A DNA stretch of 43,283 bases, from positions 1 through 43,283 of the forward strand of contig CAKPKG010000009.1 of the NCBI GenBank assembly GCA_934167165.1, read 5' to 3'. A program made the position numbers and the translations under genes. Shown piece by piece: positions 8,070-15,721 of the stretch; position 1 is the first letter of the stretch; each line of letters opens with the position of its first letter. The notes beneath the pieces were generated by a model. The model was not told the DNA's origin, made no database searches, and saw nothing but the letters and a program-made list of their open reading frames with translations. Source of the stretch: an uncultured Clostridia bacterium (GTDB lineage: Bacteria > Bacillota > Clostridia > TANB77 > CAG-508).

Positions 8070-10026
8070 CTATACTTTTTTAGGTCTTCCTCTTCTTGCT
8101 GGCTTTTCAACCTCTGTTTCTGCCTCTACTGACACTGGTACTGTTTTTTGTTTTCCCCAGTTTCTTTCTATAAATCTGTCGAAGTCTGCTACGTCATTTT
8201 CATCCATATTGTTTCTCATTTCTTTAATGTTGTAGTCTGATATTTTATTTGTCATAACATATTCATCATTTCTATATTCCATAATGTTTACATATTTATA
8301 TAATTCTTTGTTTGTAACTTTTGAGAAATATCTTGTTGCATTATCCATGAATTTGTTTAGTTTTCCTTCTAGTGTTTTTTCATTTTGATGCTCATATGTG
8401 TATTCATTTTTGTCTTCTACTGGTATACATTCTGTTACTCTTTCTATATAACGTCTACCTCTAAAATCTTTTACCAAGTGAACATCAAAGTTTAATACTT
8501 GAACAACTTGCTCTTCTGCTGTTCTTTCATCTGTAAATACACCGGTTCTTAACATTGAGTTACGTAGTGCTGTTACTAAGTTTGGAAATGTTTTAGCATG
8601 GTGAGTGAACAATGTAAATTTTGATGCTACTTGGGCTGCTTGTATCATCCAAGATGCTACTGGGTCAGTTGCAACCTCACCAATGATATTAACACTACCG
8701 TCAGTTTTCTTTTGAACGTCCAAACCAGCTTGTCCAGAAATTGTATCTGTTTCTCTAAATGATAATATATTTCTTGTTGGGTATATTTTTCTTAAGTGCA
8801 ACTCGAACGCTGTTTCTTGAACCCTTATGTTCATTGTTTCGTATATGTTTTCTATCATACCCATAAGCATTGTTGTTTTTCCGGCAACCTTGCTCACCTG
8901 TAAGTGATGTTATTCTCGCTCCTTTTACTAGGAATTTTAATAAATCTATTGCATCTTCTTTTCCTGGTGCTACTATTAATTGCTCTAATGTTGCTCTTTT
9001 TACGTCGAACTTTCTTACAAAGAATGCCCATGTTTCTGAAAAGCTTGGTCTTACAACAACAACACGAGAACCGTCTTTCATTTCGTTTATTTTAAATCCA
9101 TTTGTATCTGATAATTGTCCTGGATTATTATATTTATATATGTTTTGACATACTCTTTTTAATTCACTTTCTTTACCAAATGAAAGGAATGCTAATCTTA
9201 TTGATTTACCTTGGAAGAAAATCCAAATACTATCACATGCTCTTGGAACTTTGTGATCTGCCATTTGTTCTAGGTAATCGCCATCTGTTTGTGCAACTTG
9301 GCTTAAAAAGCTTTCTGGTAAACCAGATACACCACCAGATACACCATCTATATTCATGTCTCTTATTTCATCTATGCTACTATATCCTTTATAGTGTTGA
9401 TATATTCTTTGTGTTAATACATTTAGCTTGTCTGCAAAAGATAATGTTAGTTGTTCTTTTTCATATATTTCGTTTATTTCGTCACTTGTTATTACATAAC
9501 ATGGTTTTGCTTCTCCTGCTACATATTTTAATGTTGCTAAATTGTATTTTTTTATTAATTGAGTTAATGCTTCATATCCAAAGTCTTTTTTGTACATATA
9601 TATTAATATATCAAATTTATCTTGTGGGCTTAATAATGATGGTATATCAAAAGGTATTGCCTTTGATATATTTGTTTCATTTACTCCATATTCTTTGTAT
9701 AGCAAATCATATATTAATTCTTTTACATATTTTTTATCGTTTACGTCTCCATATGTACAACCTTTTAAGGCTTTTCTTAATTCGTATTTTTTAGCTTTTC
9801 TTCTTTTTAATTCTTCTTCTGATAGACCTATATCATAAAGATTTATTTTTGTAATTTCGTCTAATCTTCTTTTTACGAATTCTATTGTTGCTTCTACTGT
9901 AAAAGTTTTGTCTTCTACTGGAATATCTTCTTCTATTTCGGCTTCTTTGTTTTTCTTTATAAAATGTTTAATACTAACAAAGGCTAATACTAATACAACA
10001 AAGGTTCCTATAATGTTTACTACCAT
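8070..10026 (-). CDS. CpaF/TadA-type secretion ATPase, read through a +1 frameshift at CGG
   Basis: Hexameric ATPase that powers pilus assembly. The first frame runs from 10026 to an in-frame CGG at 8883-8881 inside the Walker A loop. Skipping the C turns GEQGCR into GEQGCGKTTML and continues to 8070, giving about 651 residues. Seen: an N-terminal membrane helix (residues 4-20, unusual for this family), a helical N-domain, Walker A near residue 380, Walker B IIGEV, and the THHA segment replacing the usual TIHA before LVTALRNSML. Without the shift the product lacks Walker B and ends in a 40-residue nonsense tail. No other defect is seen, so the gene looks functional if decoded +1. Confidence 0.82.
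8881..8883 (-). other. CGG +1 frameshift site in the cpaF-like gene
   Basis: Reading TGC CGG AAA leads out of the family sequence. Reading TGC, skipping C, then GGA AAA ACA ACA gives the Walker A glycine and GKTT. The CGG is codon 382 of the upstream frame. Confidence 0.85.
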
Positions 10027-10050
10027 TTTTCTGCCCCTTTCTTTGGTTTT

Positions 10051-10881
10051 TTAAGCTCTCATTTGTAATTCTTTGATTTTTTCCAAAAGTCTTGTTGAAA
10101 TATTTTTAATTTCTTCTACAAAATATGTATTTTCATCTGGATGTGATTTTACTCTATATTTCATAAAGTATTCATCTACTTTTCCTTCATTTGTTGCTTC
10201 TAAAAATTGTGTAGTATATGGAACTGGATATAAGTCTTTTATGTTCATATATCTAGCTATATTTTTTGCATTGTATTTTGACTGTCTGTCACATTTTCCT
10301 ATTAATACTACTGTTTTATATTTATCAAACAATGGCTCTGTTTGTTTTAATTCGTAATATTCATTAATTTTTTTTAAGTTTTGTGGTAGATTTACTACTA
10401 TTATATCTGATATTTCTAACATATTTCTTGTTATGTTGTCTTCTAGGCTTCCTGTAATATCTACAAATACCAAATTATAGTATCTGTTAGACATTTTAGC
10501 TATTTCTCTGTATGTTGCTCTTTGAGTTTCATAGTCTTCTTGTGATATTTTTGGTTCAGTTAATATTTCTAATCTATTTTTAAATATTGTTTTTGTGTAA
10601 TTTTTTACTATTTCTGGAGAGGTCTTATTGCTTAATACTGCTTTTGCTACTCCGCTTGTTCCGGCTGCTATATCTGCTCTATCTTTTAGCATAAATTCCA
10701 TGTTTCTTTTATTCTTTTTTTGTTCCCAAAAACAGTTTTCTAGGCTACTATCGTTATATTCTGTATTAAACAATAAAGTTTTATAATTGCTATTTATTGA
10801 TAAGTATGTAGCAATTGCTGCTATTGATGAAGTTTTTCCTGTTTCTTTTTCTCCGTCACTCCAAAAAGATATAATTGCCAT
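10051..10881 (-). CDS. MinD/CpaE-like P-loop ATPase (TadZ-type localisation protein)
   Basis: The 276-residue protein has a deviant Walker A SDGEKETGKTSS at residues 8-19, a switch-like LVFVDITGSL near 137-146 and IIVVNLP near 161-167, the ordered landmarks of the ParA/MinD/CpaE fold. In tad loci such proteins (TadZ/CpaE) position the machine at the membrane or pole. It lies between a degenerate relative (10894-11571) and the ATPase gene, 24 bases upstream of the latter, with AAAGGAG before the ATG. Family-level assignment is firm; the polar localisation role is by analogy. Confidence 0.75.
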   Translation of the reverse strand: MAIISFWSDGEKETGKTSSIAAIATYLSINSNYKTLLFNTEYNDSSLENCFWEQKKNKRNMEFMLKDRADIAAGTSGVAKAVLSNKTSPEIVKNYTKTIFKNRLEILTEPKISQEDYETQRATYREIAKMSNRYYNLVFVDITGSLEDNITRNMLEISDIIVVNLPQNLKKINEYYELKQTEPLFDKYKTVVLIGKCDRQSKYNAKNIARYMNIKDLYPVPYTTQFLEATNEGKVDEYFMKYRVKSHPDENTYFVEEIKNISTRLLEKIKELQMRA

Positions 10882-10893
10882 TCTTTTGCTCCT

Positions 10894-11571
10894 TTATATA
10901 TTTTTTATAACTCTTTTAATTTCTCCCTCTTTTATTTCTGGCATTATTTCATTAGTTAATTCTAGTAAACCTTCTCTATATTCTAAACTCAAATTTCTAA
11001 ATCCTACTTTTGCTGCTCTTTGATTTTCTATTATTACTGTACTATCTCCATTGTCAAAAGGAAAACATATTTTGCCTTCTTCCCATTGTACTGAATAGTA
11101 AAATGATAAGAAATTTAAATAGTCCTCTTCTTCTTGTAGCATATCTCTTGAAAATAATACTTTAGTCATTGGAATTTTTGTTGGCATTTTTCCTATTGCT
11201 TCTAGTCCTTTTTTTAATGAATAATTGTCAAATCCTGTTACAAAGTAATTTTTGTCTGCATTTTCTAAATTAAATTTTAAAAAGTTCTCATGAGAATCTA
11301 CATCTATTAAGACCAAATCGTATTGAAGTTCATAAACGCCTAAATAATCTGCTATATTTTCTAAATTATTAAAACCTATTGCCACATCTATTCCTTCAAA
11401 TTCTGTTACATAATACTTACTAGGCGAAATGCTAGGTACTGTATACCTAGCTTTACCTAAAATTGTAGAATCTACTATTAGCACTTTTTTTTGCAATTCT
11501 ACTAGTATTCTTGCAACATATACCATTAAATCGGTTTTATCAAATGCTCCTATGAATCCTATTTTTTTCAA
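10894..11571 (-). CDS. MinD-like fold protein with degenerate P-loop
   Basis: The 225-residue protein starts (TTG, AGGAGG upstream) MKKIGFIGAFDKTDLMVYVA, which aligns in position with MinD/ParA starts but lacks the GK(T/S) lysine and threonine of Walker A. Later KVLIVDST and YDLVLIDVDSH match the deviant-A and Walker B strands. It therefore probably keeps the fold but has lost ATP hydrolysis. Placed between the CpaB-like gene and the active MinD-like gene, it may be a non-hydrolysing partner of the latter. The family name is inferred from fold landmarks and context. Confidence 0.6.
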   Translation of the reverse strand: MKKIGFIGAFDKTDLMVYVARILVELQKKVLIVDSTILGKARYTVPSISPSKYYVTEFEGIDVAIGFNNLENIADYLGVYELQYDLVLIDVDSHENFLKFNLENADKNYFVTGFDNYSLKKGLEAIGKMPTKIPMTKVLFSRDMLQEEEDYLNFLSFYYSVQWEEGKICFPFDNGDSTVIIENQRAAKVGFRNLSLEYREGLLELTNEIMPEIKEGEIKRVIKNI

Positions 11572-11582
11572 TTAAAAGCCTC

Positions 11583-12488
11583 CTAATTTGTCTTTTGATC
11601 TGTTAATCCTGTTAAGTATTGTTCTCGTGCTTTTTGTGCATTTTCTATTTGTTGTTTCAATCCTGCTTCTACATTTGTTAATGCGTTTTCTGAATATTGA
11701 CTACTGCTTGAATTCATGTCATTGTTTCTTAAATCTGTATTAAATTTTTCTGCTAATTCTTTTTTTGCTGAACTTACAATATTACTGTCACTTGCAATTA
11801 GTTTAACAACTTCCGCTGTTGGTGTATATGTATTTGTTGCTTTTTCTTGTAAACCTGGTTCTACATATTTAGCAATGTAGATATTTGATGCTGTCATAAT
11901 ATATGATTCAACAATTGCACTGTTTAGCATTAATATGTCTTGTTCTGGCAATTCAAATGTAATTGTATTTCCTTGAATATTTTTAATTTCTTTTTTTGAT
12001 GCTATTATATAGTCTTGTCCATTTGGAAATGTTATTCTTATATCTACAAAATCTCCTATATCGACATTTATTGGTAAGGTAAACATATTATATTCCATTG
12101 TTCTTATGTCATTTGTTACAGTTTGATCTTCAGTTACTACTGAATTTGTTGTTACTACTGTGTTTTTAGACATATCTATTTTTGCTATTAATGCTTTATT
12201 TTCATCTAGATTTGCTACGTTTGCTGAATTTATATAATTTTGTGGTACCATGCTTTGGTATGTACTTATTGGAGTAAACATATCTACTGTTACTTTTTCC
12301 CCTGATTTTATATCTCTATTTAAAACATATGCTGTTACTTCTTTTCCTCTTGTATCTTCTTTTTTCTTTTCTGGTAATATTGTTAACATATAGAATGCAG
12401 CTACTAATACTGCACATATTACAAATGTTATTAACATTCCTAATAAAAATGAATTTCTTGCTTTTTTTTGCATTGGATTAATTGCCAT
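11583..12488 (-). CDS. CpaB/RcpC-like SAF-domain protein
   Basis: The 301-residue protein has one N-terminal helix (about 14-36), then an SAF domain: VTAYVLNRDIKSGEKVTVDMF at about residues 49-69 is the typical first half, followed by RTMEYNMFTLPINVDIGDFV. The C-terminal part is polar with an alpha-helical end (VEAGLKQQIENAQKAREQYL). In Gram-negatives CpaB/RcpC supports the secretin; no secretin is expected here, so it probably binds peptidoglycan or guides the pilus through the wall. It is the first gene of the operon, with AGGAGG upstream and a predicted promoter at 12518-12546. Confidence 0.75.
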   Translation of the reverse strand: MAINPMQKKARNSFLLGMLITFVICAVLVAAFYMLTILPEKKKEDTRGKEVTAYVLNRDIKSGEKVTVDMFTPISTYQSMVPQNYINSANVANLDENKALIAKIDMSKNTVVTTNSVVTEDQTVTNDIRTMEYNMFTLPINVDIGDFVDIRITFPNGQDYIIASKKEIKNIQGNTITFELPEQDILMLNSAIVESYIMTASNIYIAKYVEPGLQEKATNTYTPTAEVVKLIASDSNIVSSAKKELAEKFNTDLRNNDMNSSSSQYSENALTNVEAGLKQQIENAQKAREQYLTGLTDQKTN

Positions 12489-12517
12489 AATTAATTCCTC
12501 CTAATAATTCGTATTTT

Positions 12518-12546
12518 ATTATATTTTATAACATATTCGCTCTAAA
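12518..12546 (-). promoter_or_regulatory. Candidate promoter of the Tad-like operon
   Basis: On the minus strand TTTAGA (12546-12541), a 17-base spacer, then a perfect TATAAT (12523-12518), 30 bases before the CpaB-like start. The -35 matches 4 of 6. No other promoter as good is seen in the operon, consistent with one transcript for the eleven genes. Confidence 0.45.
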
Positions 12547-12605
12547 AACAACAAATTAAAGCGCTGTCATTCAAAAATAATGATATTGTAATATTTTTGT
12601 AACAT

Positions 12606-13481
12606 TTATTGTTTAAGTATACTGTTTATTGCTTCGGCTACACCACTTGAGTTGTTATCTTTAACTACTTTATCTGCTATTTCTTTTACATATGGAGAAC
12701 TATTCCCCATTGCTACTCCTAGCTTTGCATTTTTTATCATTTGTTCGTCATTTATATTGTCTCCTATTGCTATTACTTCTTCTTTTGATATATTTAAATA
12801 TTTTATTAATTCTTCTATAGCCGTCCACTTATTTACATTTTGGTTCGTAACTTCTGTATAATAATAGGCTATTTCTATTTCTTGTGTTCCATGTTTTATA
12901 ATTTTTCTAGACATGTGCGAAACTTCTAATACATCTACTTGTTTTATTGTTTTTAATTTGTTCATTATGCTTTTAAAAATTAATTTATCACTATCGCATA
13001 TTGTTATTTTTAAAAAGTCGTCTCCACTGTAGTTTTCTACGTATGTATATATGTCTTCCATTATATTCATGTTTATTTTTTTGTCTTCCGGGTTTTTTAT
13101 GTTTTCATTGTAATAATATAGCATATTATAATTTAAAGATTTGGCAATAATAAAATCATTGGTATATATGTTGTAGTATATGCTGTTTTCTTCACAAATT
13201 TTTATCACTTCTAATAATTTCTTTTTAGAAAGATAATTGTTATAGATTGTTTTGTTGTTTTTTATGTCATATACTGTTGCGCCATTTCCTGAAATTAAAT
13301 AATTGTTTGCATTTACTTCGTTTGTAATTGCAAGCATTGCTTTTGGCATTCTTCCAGAAGTTAGTACTACTTCTATGTTTTGCTCTTTTGCTTTTTTTAT
13401 TGCTTCAATATTCTCTTTTGTTACATTTCCGTATGAATCTAAAAGAGTTCCATCTATGTCTATTGCTATTAATTTATACAT
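12606..13481 (-). CDS. Cof-type HAD-superfamily phosphatase
   Basis: Hydrolyses small phosphorylated metabolites in the cytoplasm; the substrate cannot be told from sequence. The 291-residue protein shows all HAD motifs: DIDGTLLDS at residues 8-16 (nucleophile and acid Asp), VVLTSGR near 37-43, a conserved lysine in the C2 cap region, and GDNINDEQMI near 242-251 followed by GVAMGNS. The length fits the Cof/YidA family (about 270-290). AAGGAG precedes the ATG. It stands alone upstream of the Tad-like operon, with 117 bases between, and appears to be a separate unit. Confidence 0.9.
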   Translation of the reverse strand: MYKLIAIDIDGTLLDSYGNVTKENIEAIKKAKEQNIEVVLTSGRMPKAMLAITNEVNANNYLISGNGATVYDIKNNKTIYNNYLSKKKLLEVIKICEENSIYYNIYTNDFIIAKSLNYNMLYYYNENIKNPEDKKINMNIMEDIYTYVENYSGDDFLKITICDSDKLIFKSIMNKLKTIKQVDVLEVSHMSRKIIKHGTQEIEIAYYYTEVTNQNVNKWTAIEELIKYLNISKEEVIAIGDNINDEQMIKNAKLGVAMGNSSPYVKEIADKVVKDNNSSGVAEAINSILKQ

Positions 13482-13551
13482 TATAATTTCTCCTTTTTCT
13501 TTTATTGTATTATATCATTAGCAAATCTATTTTCAATATTTTTTTATAATA

Positions 13552-13682
13552 AATTGGATTTTTGCGAAGTGTGAAGTGTGAGGTGAGAAGTGTGAAAAAT
13601 ATGGAAAGGCCTACGAAGCCTTGACCCTACAAATCCCACCTCCGACATCACACCTCTCACATCAATTAAACAAATTCCAATT
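13552..13682. repeat. Intergenic palindromic repeat, copy A
   Basis: About 131 bases in the 330-base gap between the HAD gene and the SASP gene. Ends are AAATTGGATTTTTG and the complementary-like CAAATTCCAATT. The interior is AAGTGTGAGGTGAGAAGTG, then CCTACGAAGCCTTGACCCTAC, then CACACCTCTCACATCAATT. Copies at 27792, 36402 and 39467 share the order. There is no ORF inside, so it is a non-autonomous element of MITE or REP type. The rest of the gap holds the SASP leader with a short hairpin (AAAAGCAA / TTGCTTTT, near 13758-13778). Confidence 0.7.
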
Positions 13683-13812
13683 ATTAATTTGAGTATGCAA
13701 ATAAAATTTACAAAAATTTCTAGTTTAAAAAAATTTTTTATGTGCATGATAATTATTGAAAAGCAAATCATTGCTTTTATGATTAATTTCAATCCTAGGA
13801 GGTGAAAAAGAA

Positions 13813-14010
13813 ATGGCATCAAATTCAAACAAAACATTAGTTCCAGAAGCAAAAGCTTCATTAGAAAAATTCAAATATGAAGTAGCTAGCGAAGTTGGAG
13901 TTAACCTAAAAAACGGATATAATGGTGATATATCTGCAAAAGACGCTGGTAGAATAGGTGGTAATATGGTTAAAAAATTAATCCAACAAGCTGAAAATAA
14001 CATGAAATAG
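13813..14010 (+). CDS. Alpha/beta-type small acid-soluble spore protein (SASP)
   Basis: Coats and protects DNA in the dormant spore and is degraded at germination. The 65-residue protein carries the family's hallmark regions: LVPEAKASLEKFKYEVASEVG, with the spore-protease (GPR) cleavage region around KFKYEVASE, and GDISAKDAGRIGGNMVKKLI, matching the conserved G-x-L/I-x-S/A-xx-G-xx-GG-xM-V-xx-LI block. Length is usual (60-75). The ribosome site AGGAGGTG is perfect. A sigma-G-type promoter would be expected, but I could not point to a convincing one. A strong terminator follows at 14074-14110. Confidence 0.95.
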   Translation: MASNSNKTLVPEAKASLEKFKYEVASEVGVNLKNGYNGDISAKDAGRIGGNMVKKLIQQAENNMK

Positions 14011-14073
14011 TTATTAATTCTATTTTAATTTTAGCAGGAATTTTTAGTTTTTACTTTTGTGTTTTTATACATA

Positions 14074-14110
14074 AAGGCAGGAACTTAAAGTTCCTGCCTT
14101 CTTTATTTTT
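14074..14110 (+). terminator. Rho-independent terminator of the SASP gene
   Basis: Arms AAGGCAGGAACTT (14074-14086) and AAGTTCCTGCCTT (14088-14100), then a T-rich run CTTTATTTTT. Confidence 0.85.
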
Positions 14111-14120
14111 ATGAATATAA

Positions 14121-14155
14121 AAAAGGAAGCGCTTATTAAAGTACTTCCTTTTTTT
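14121..14155 (-). terminator. Terminator of the 14160-14780 gene
   Basis: On the minus strand GGAAGTACTT, loop TAATA, AGCGCTTCC, then a T run. The inner part (GTACTTTAATAAGCGCTT) is nearly identical to the terminator of the neighbouring paralog at 14916-14950, so terminators were duplicated with the genes. Confidence 0.75.
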
Positions 14156-14159
14156 GTTT

Positions 14160-14780
14160 TTAGGTATCTCTTCTTCGAACAATTAATGGAACTGTTCCAT
14201 ACACAATCGGATCCATTCCAAAAGTAGTTGGATGAATTGTTGCCGGTGGAAAATAGAAATCATTTTCAACTGCTCCTCCTACAATAACAGGTGAGCAATA
14301 TTCCCATATAACCAACCTAAAATAGCTCATAGTATCATCCTCGTTACAAATAGTTTCCCAAGTTTCACCATTTGAAATTCTTTGTGCCCATTCTAAAGCA
14401 AGCTCAATCCAAGTAGCAATTGTTCCACCTTCTTCTGCAGCCACTTTTTCTCTTAAGTATTGCATCGTTTTTTCATCCTTCCAATACTTTTTGGGAACCA
14501 GAGTTTCAAATGGCTCATTAAGTTTTTGGTCCATTCTTATTTCATCAAAAGCTTTTAAAATAACTCTTCTTGTTATTTCTTGCATTGTATCATCTCGCTT
14601 TTGAGAAAATAGTTCTCTATCTATTTCTTTTGGAAATACTTTGAACCAAATTCCTTCTTTTGGAACTACTGTAGCACTACTTTTGCCAGATACTTTGCTT
14701 TGAGTTTCTTCTTCAATAAAAACATTTTTTACTTTAGAAAAAACTTTACGCCGTCCATTCATTTCAAAAGTTACCTTCAT
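14160..14780 (-). CDS. Unknown protein, tandem paralog 1 (WAQRISNGE family)
   Basis: No family recognised. Start set at the second ATG (14780, MKVTFEMNG) because AGGAGG lies nine bases before it and the paralog starts at the same place; the ATG at 14786 is too close. The 206-residue protein is soluble with no signal or membrane helix. It shares with the neighbour the N-terminal beta hairpin (NGR..VFS.V), a central helical region and the block ATWIELALEWAQRISNGETW plus E.IC. Near the start is an in-frame CGG (14753-14751) read as Arg, unlike the rest of the window, where CGG marks frameshifts. Codon use is richer in G and C than its neighbours, suggesting later acquisition. Confidence 0.75.
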   Translation of the reverse strand: MKVTFEMNGRRKVFSKVKNVFIEEETQSKVSGKSSATVVPKEGIWFKVFPKEIDRELFSQKRDDTMQEITRRVILKAFDEIRMDQKLNEPFETLVPKKYWKDEKTMQYLREKVAAEEGGTIATWIELALEWAQRISNGETWETICNEDDTMSYFRLVIWEYCSPVIVGGAVENDFYFPPATIHPTTFGMDPIVYGTVPLIVRRRDT

Positions 14781-14805
14781 GCCCATTTTCCTCCTGTTTT
14801 TATTT

Positions 14806-14856
14806 GTAGCATTTGCTTACATGGCATATTCTAACACGGCTTTACATGATTTTCAA
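14806..14856 (-). promoter_or_regulatory. Promoter and operator-like palindrome of tandem paralog 1
   Basis: Minus strand: TTGAAA (14856-14851), 17 bases, TAGAAT (14833-14828) with a TG just upstream of the -10. Then comes the near-palindrome GTAAGCAAATGCTAC (14820-14806), conserved before the second paralog, between promoter and ribosome site. Confidence 0.6.
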
Positions 14857-14915
14857 GTTTTTACACAAGAAAAGTGACTCACTTTTTTTTGCTGATTTGA
14901 AATCCTATTAAGCAA

Positions 14916-14950
14916 AAAATAAAGCACTTATTAAAGTACTTTATTTTTCT
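14916..14950 (-). terminator. Terminator of tandem paralog 2
   Basis: Minus-strand AAATAAAGTACTTTAATAAG and TGCTTTATTTTT form a hairpin with a short loop and a T-rich end. The core matches the terminator of paralog 1. Confidence 0.7.
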
Positions 14951-14962
14951 TTTTTGATAACT

Positions 14963-15580
14963 TTAAATGTCACTTTTGATTGACACCAATGGAACAGCAA
15001 ACAGAACATGTTCTTCTACTGAATGTTGTTCTTCCCCAATTTTTGCTGTGGGGCTCATATCAAATGTGTTGTGAGATCCTCCTATGCTTCTTATTGTCTT
15101 GTCTTTCCACTCGACGAGTCTGTAATAAGGGTTTTCATCTGATATGTTGCAGATTGACTCCCAACTTTCTCCATTGGAAATTCTTTGAGCCCACTCTAAA
15201 GCAAGCTCAACCCATGTTGCGAGGCAACCATTCATGCCATATGCAACATTTATCAGATCCTGAACATCTTTAGAACCTGTCCAGTTCTTTTCCGGCACAA
15301 CATTCTTAAATGCTTTATTATACCGTTCTGGCTCTTTTCTCGTCATAGAAAAGGCCTCAAGAATAAGCTGTCTTACTTCTTCCTGTTTTGAATCTGAAAG
15401 TTCTTTTGAGAAAAGCTTTCGGTTAATACTTTTAGGGTCTACCAAATAGCTTCTTTCTACTTCTGGTTCTGGGTCCTTTTTTCCTTCAAGTGGATAGCTT
15501 GGGTATTCTTCTTTTATAGAAATAATTTCTACATTAGAAAAAACTTCCTCCCGTCCATTGATTTTTAAAGTTACTTGCAT
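14963..15580 (-). CDS. Unknown protein, tandem paralog 2 (WAQRISNGE family)
   Basis: The 205-residue soluble protein is a paralog of the 14160-14780 product: it starts MQVTLKINGREEVFSNVEI, has a basic/acidic helical middle (KLFSKELSDSKQEEVRQLIL), then CLATWVELALEWAQRISNGE with SWESIC. The family is unknown to me. Two in-frame CGG codons (15553-15551 and 15325-15323) are read as Arg with no frame break. AGGAGG lies nine bases before the ATG. The transcription unit has its own promoter (15629-15657) and terminator, making it a complete tandem duplicate. The invariant Trp residues suggest a folded binding domain; the role is not known. Confidence 0.75.
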   Translation of the reverse strand: MQVTLKINGREEVFSNVEIISIKEEYPSYPLEGKKDPEPEVERSYLVDPKSINRKLFSKELSDSKQEEVRQLILEAFSMTRKEPERYNKAFKNVVPEKNWTGSKDVQDLINVAYGMNGCLATWVELALEWAQRISNGESWESICNISDENPYYRLVEWKDKTIRSIGGSHNTFDMSPTAKIGEEQHSVEEHVLFAVPLVSIKSDI

Positions 15581-15606
15581 GTCCTTTTTCCTCCTGTTTA
15601 TTTATT

Positions 15607-15657
15607 TTAGCATTTGCTAACAATATATATTTTAACACAAATTTACATAATTTGCAA
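15607..15657 (-). promoter_or_regulatory. Promoter and operator-like palindrome of tandem paralog 2
   Basis: Minus strand: TTGCAA (15657-15652), 17 bases, TAAAAT (15634-15629), with TG upstream of the -10. It is followed by TTAGCAAATGCTAA (15620-15607), an inverted repeat with six-base arms TTAGCA / TGCTAA. Spacing and sequence mirror paralog 1, pointing to a common regulator. Confidence 0.6.
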
Positions 15658-15680
15658 ATTAGATTTGCTTTTATACTACA

Positions 15681-15709
15681 AAAGCAGGGGCATATGCTAT
15701 CCCTGCTTT
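15681..15709 (-). terminator. Terminator of hpf
   Basis: AAAGCAGGG and CCCTGCTTT arms enclose a loop, 13 bases after the hpf stop. The T-run is short on the minus strand. Confidence 0.65.
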
Positions 15710-15721
15710 CTTCTTTTATTT

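Noticed and set aside
8070..10026. Treating the two halves of the cpaF-like gene (and of recO, truA, cdaA, methyltransferase) as separate genes
   Set aside because: Second halves lack ribosome sites and natural starts, and the family sequence continues across each break after removing one base. They are one gene each.
13738..13812. A sigma-G promoter for the SASP gene
   Set aside because: Expected from biology, but no segment matched both the -35 and -10 consensus at proper spacing by eye.
13544..14003. Open frames on the minus strand across repeat copy A and the SASP gene
   Set aside because: They read through a repeat and the complement of a recognised spore-protein gene.
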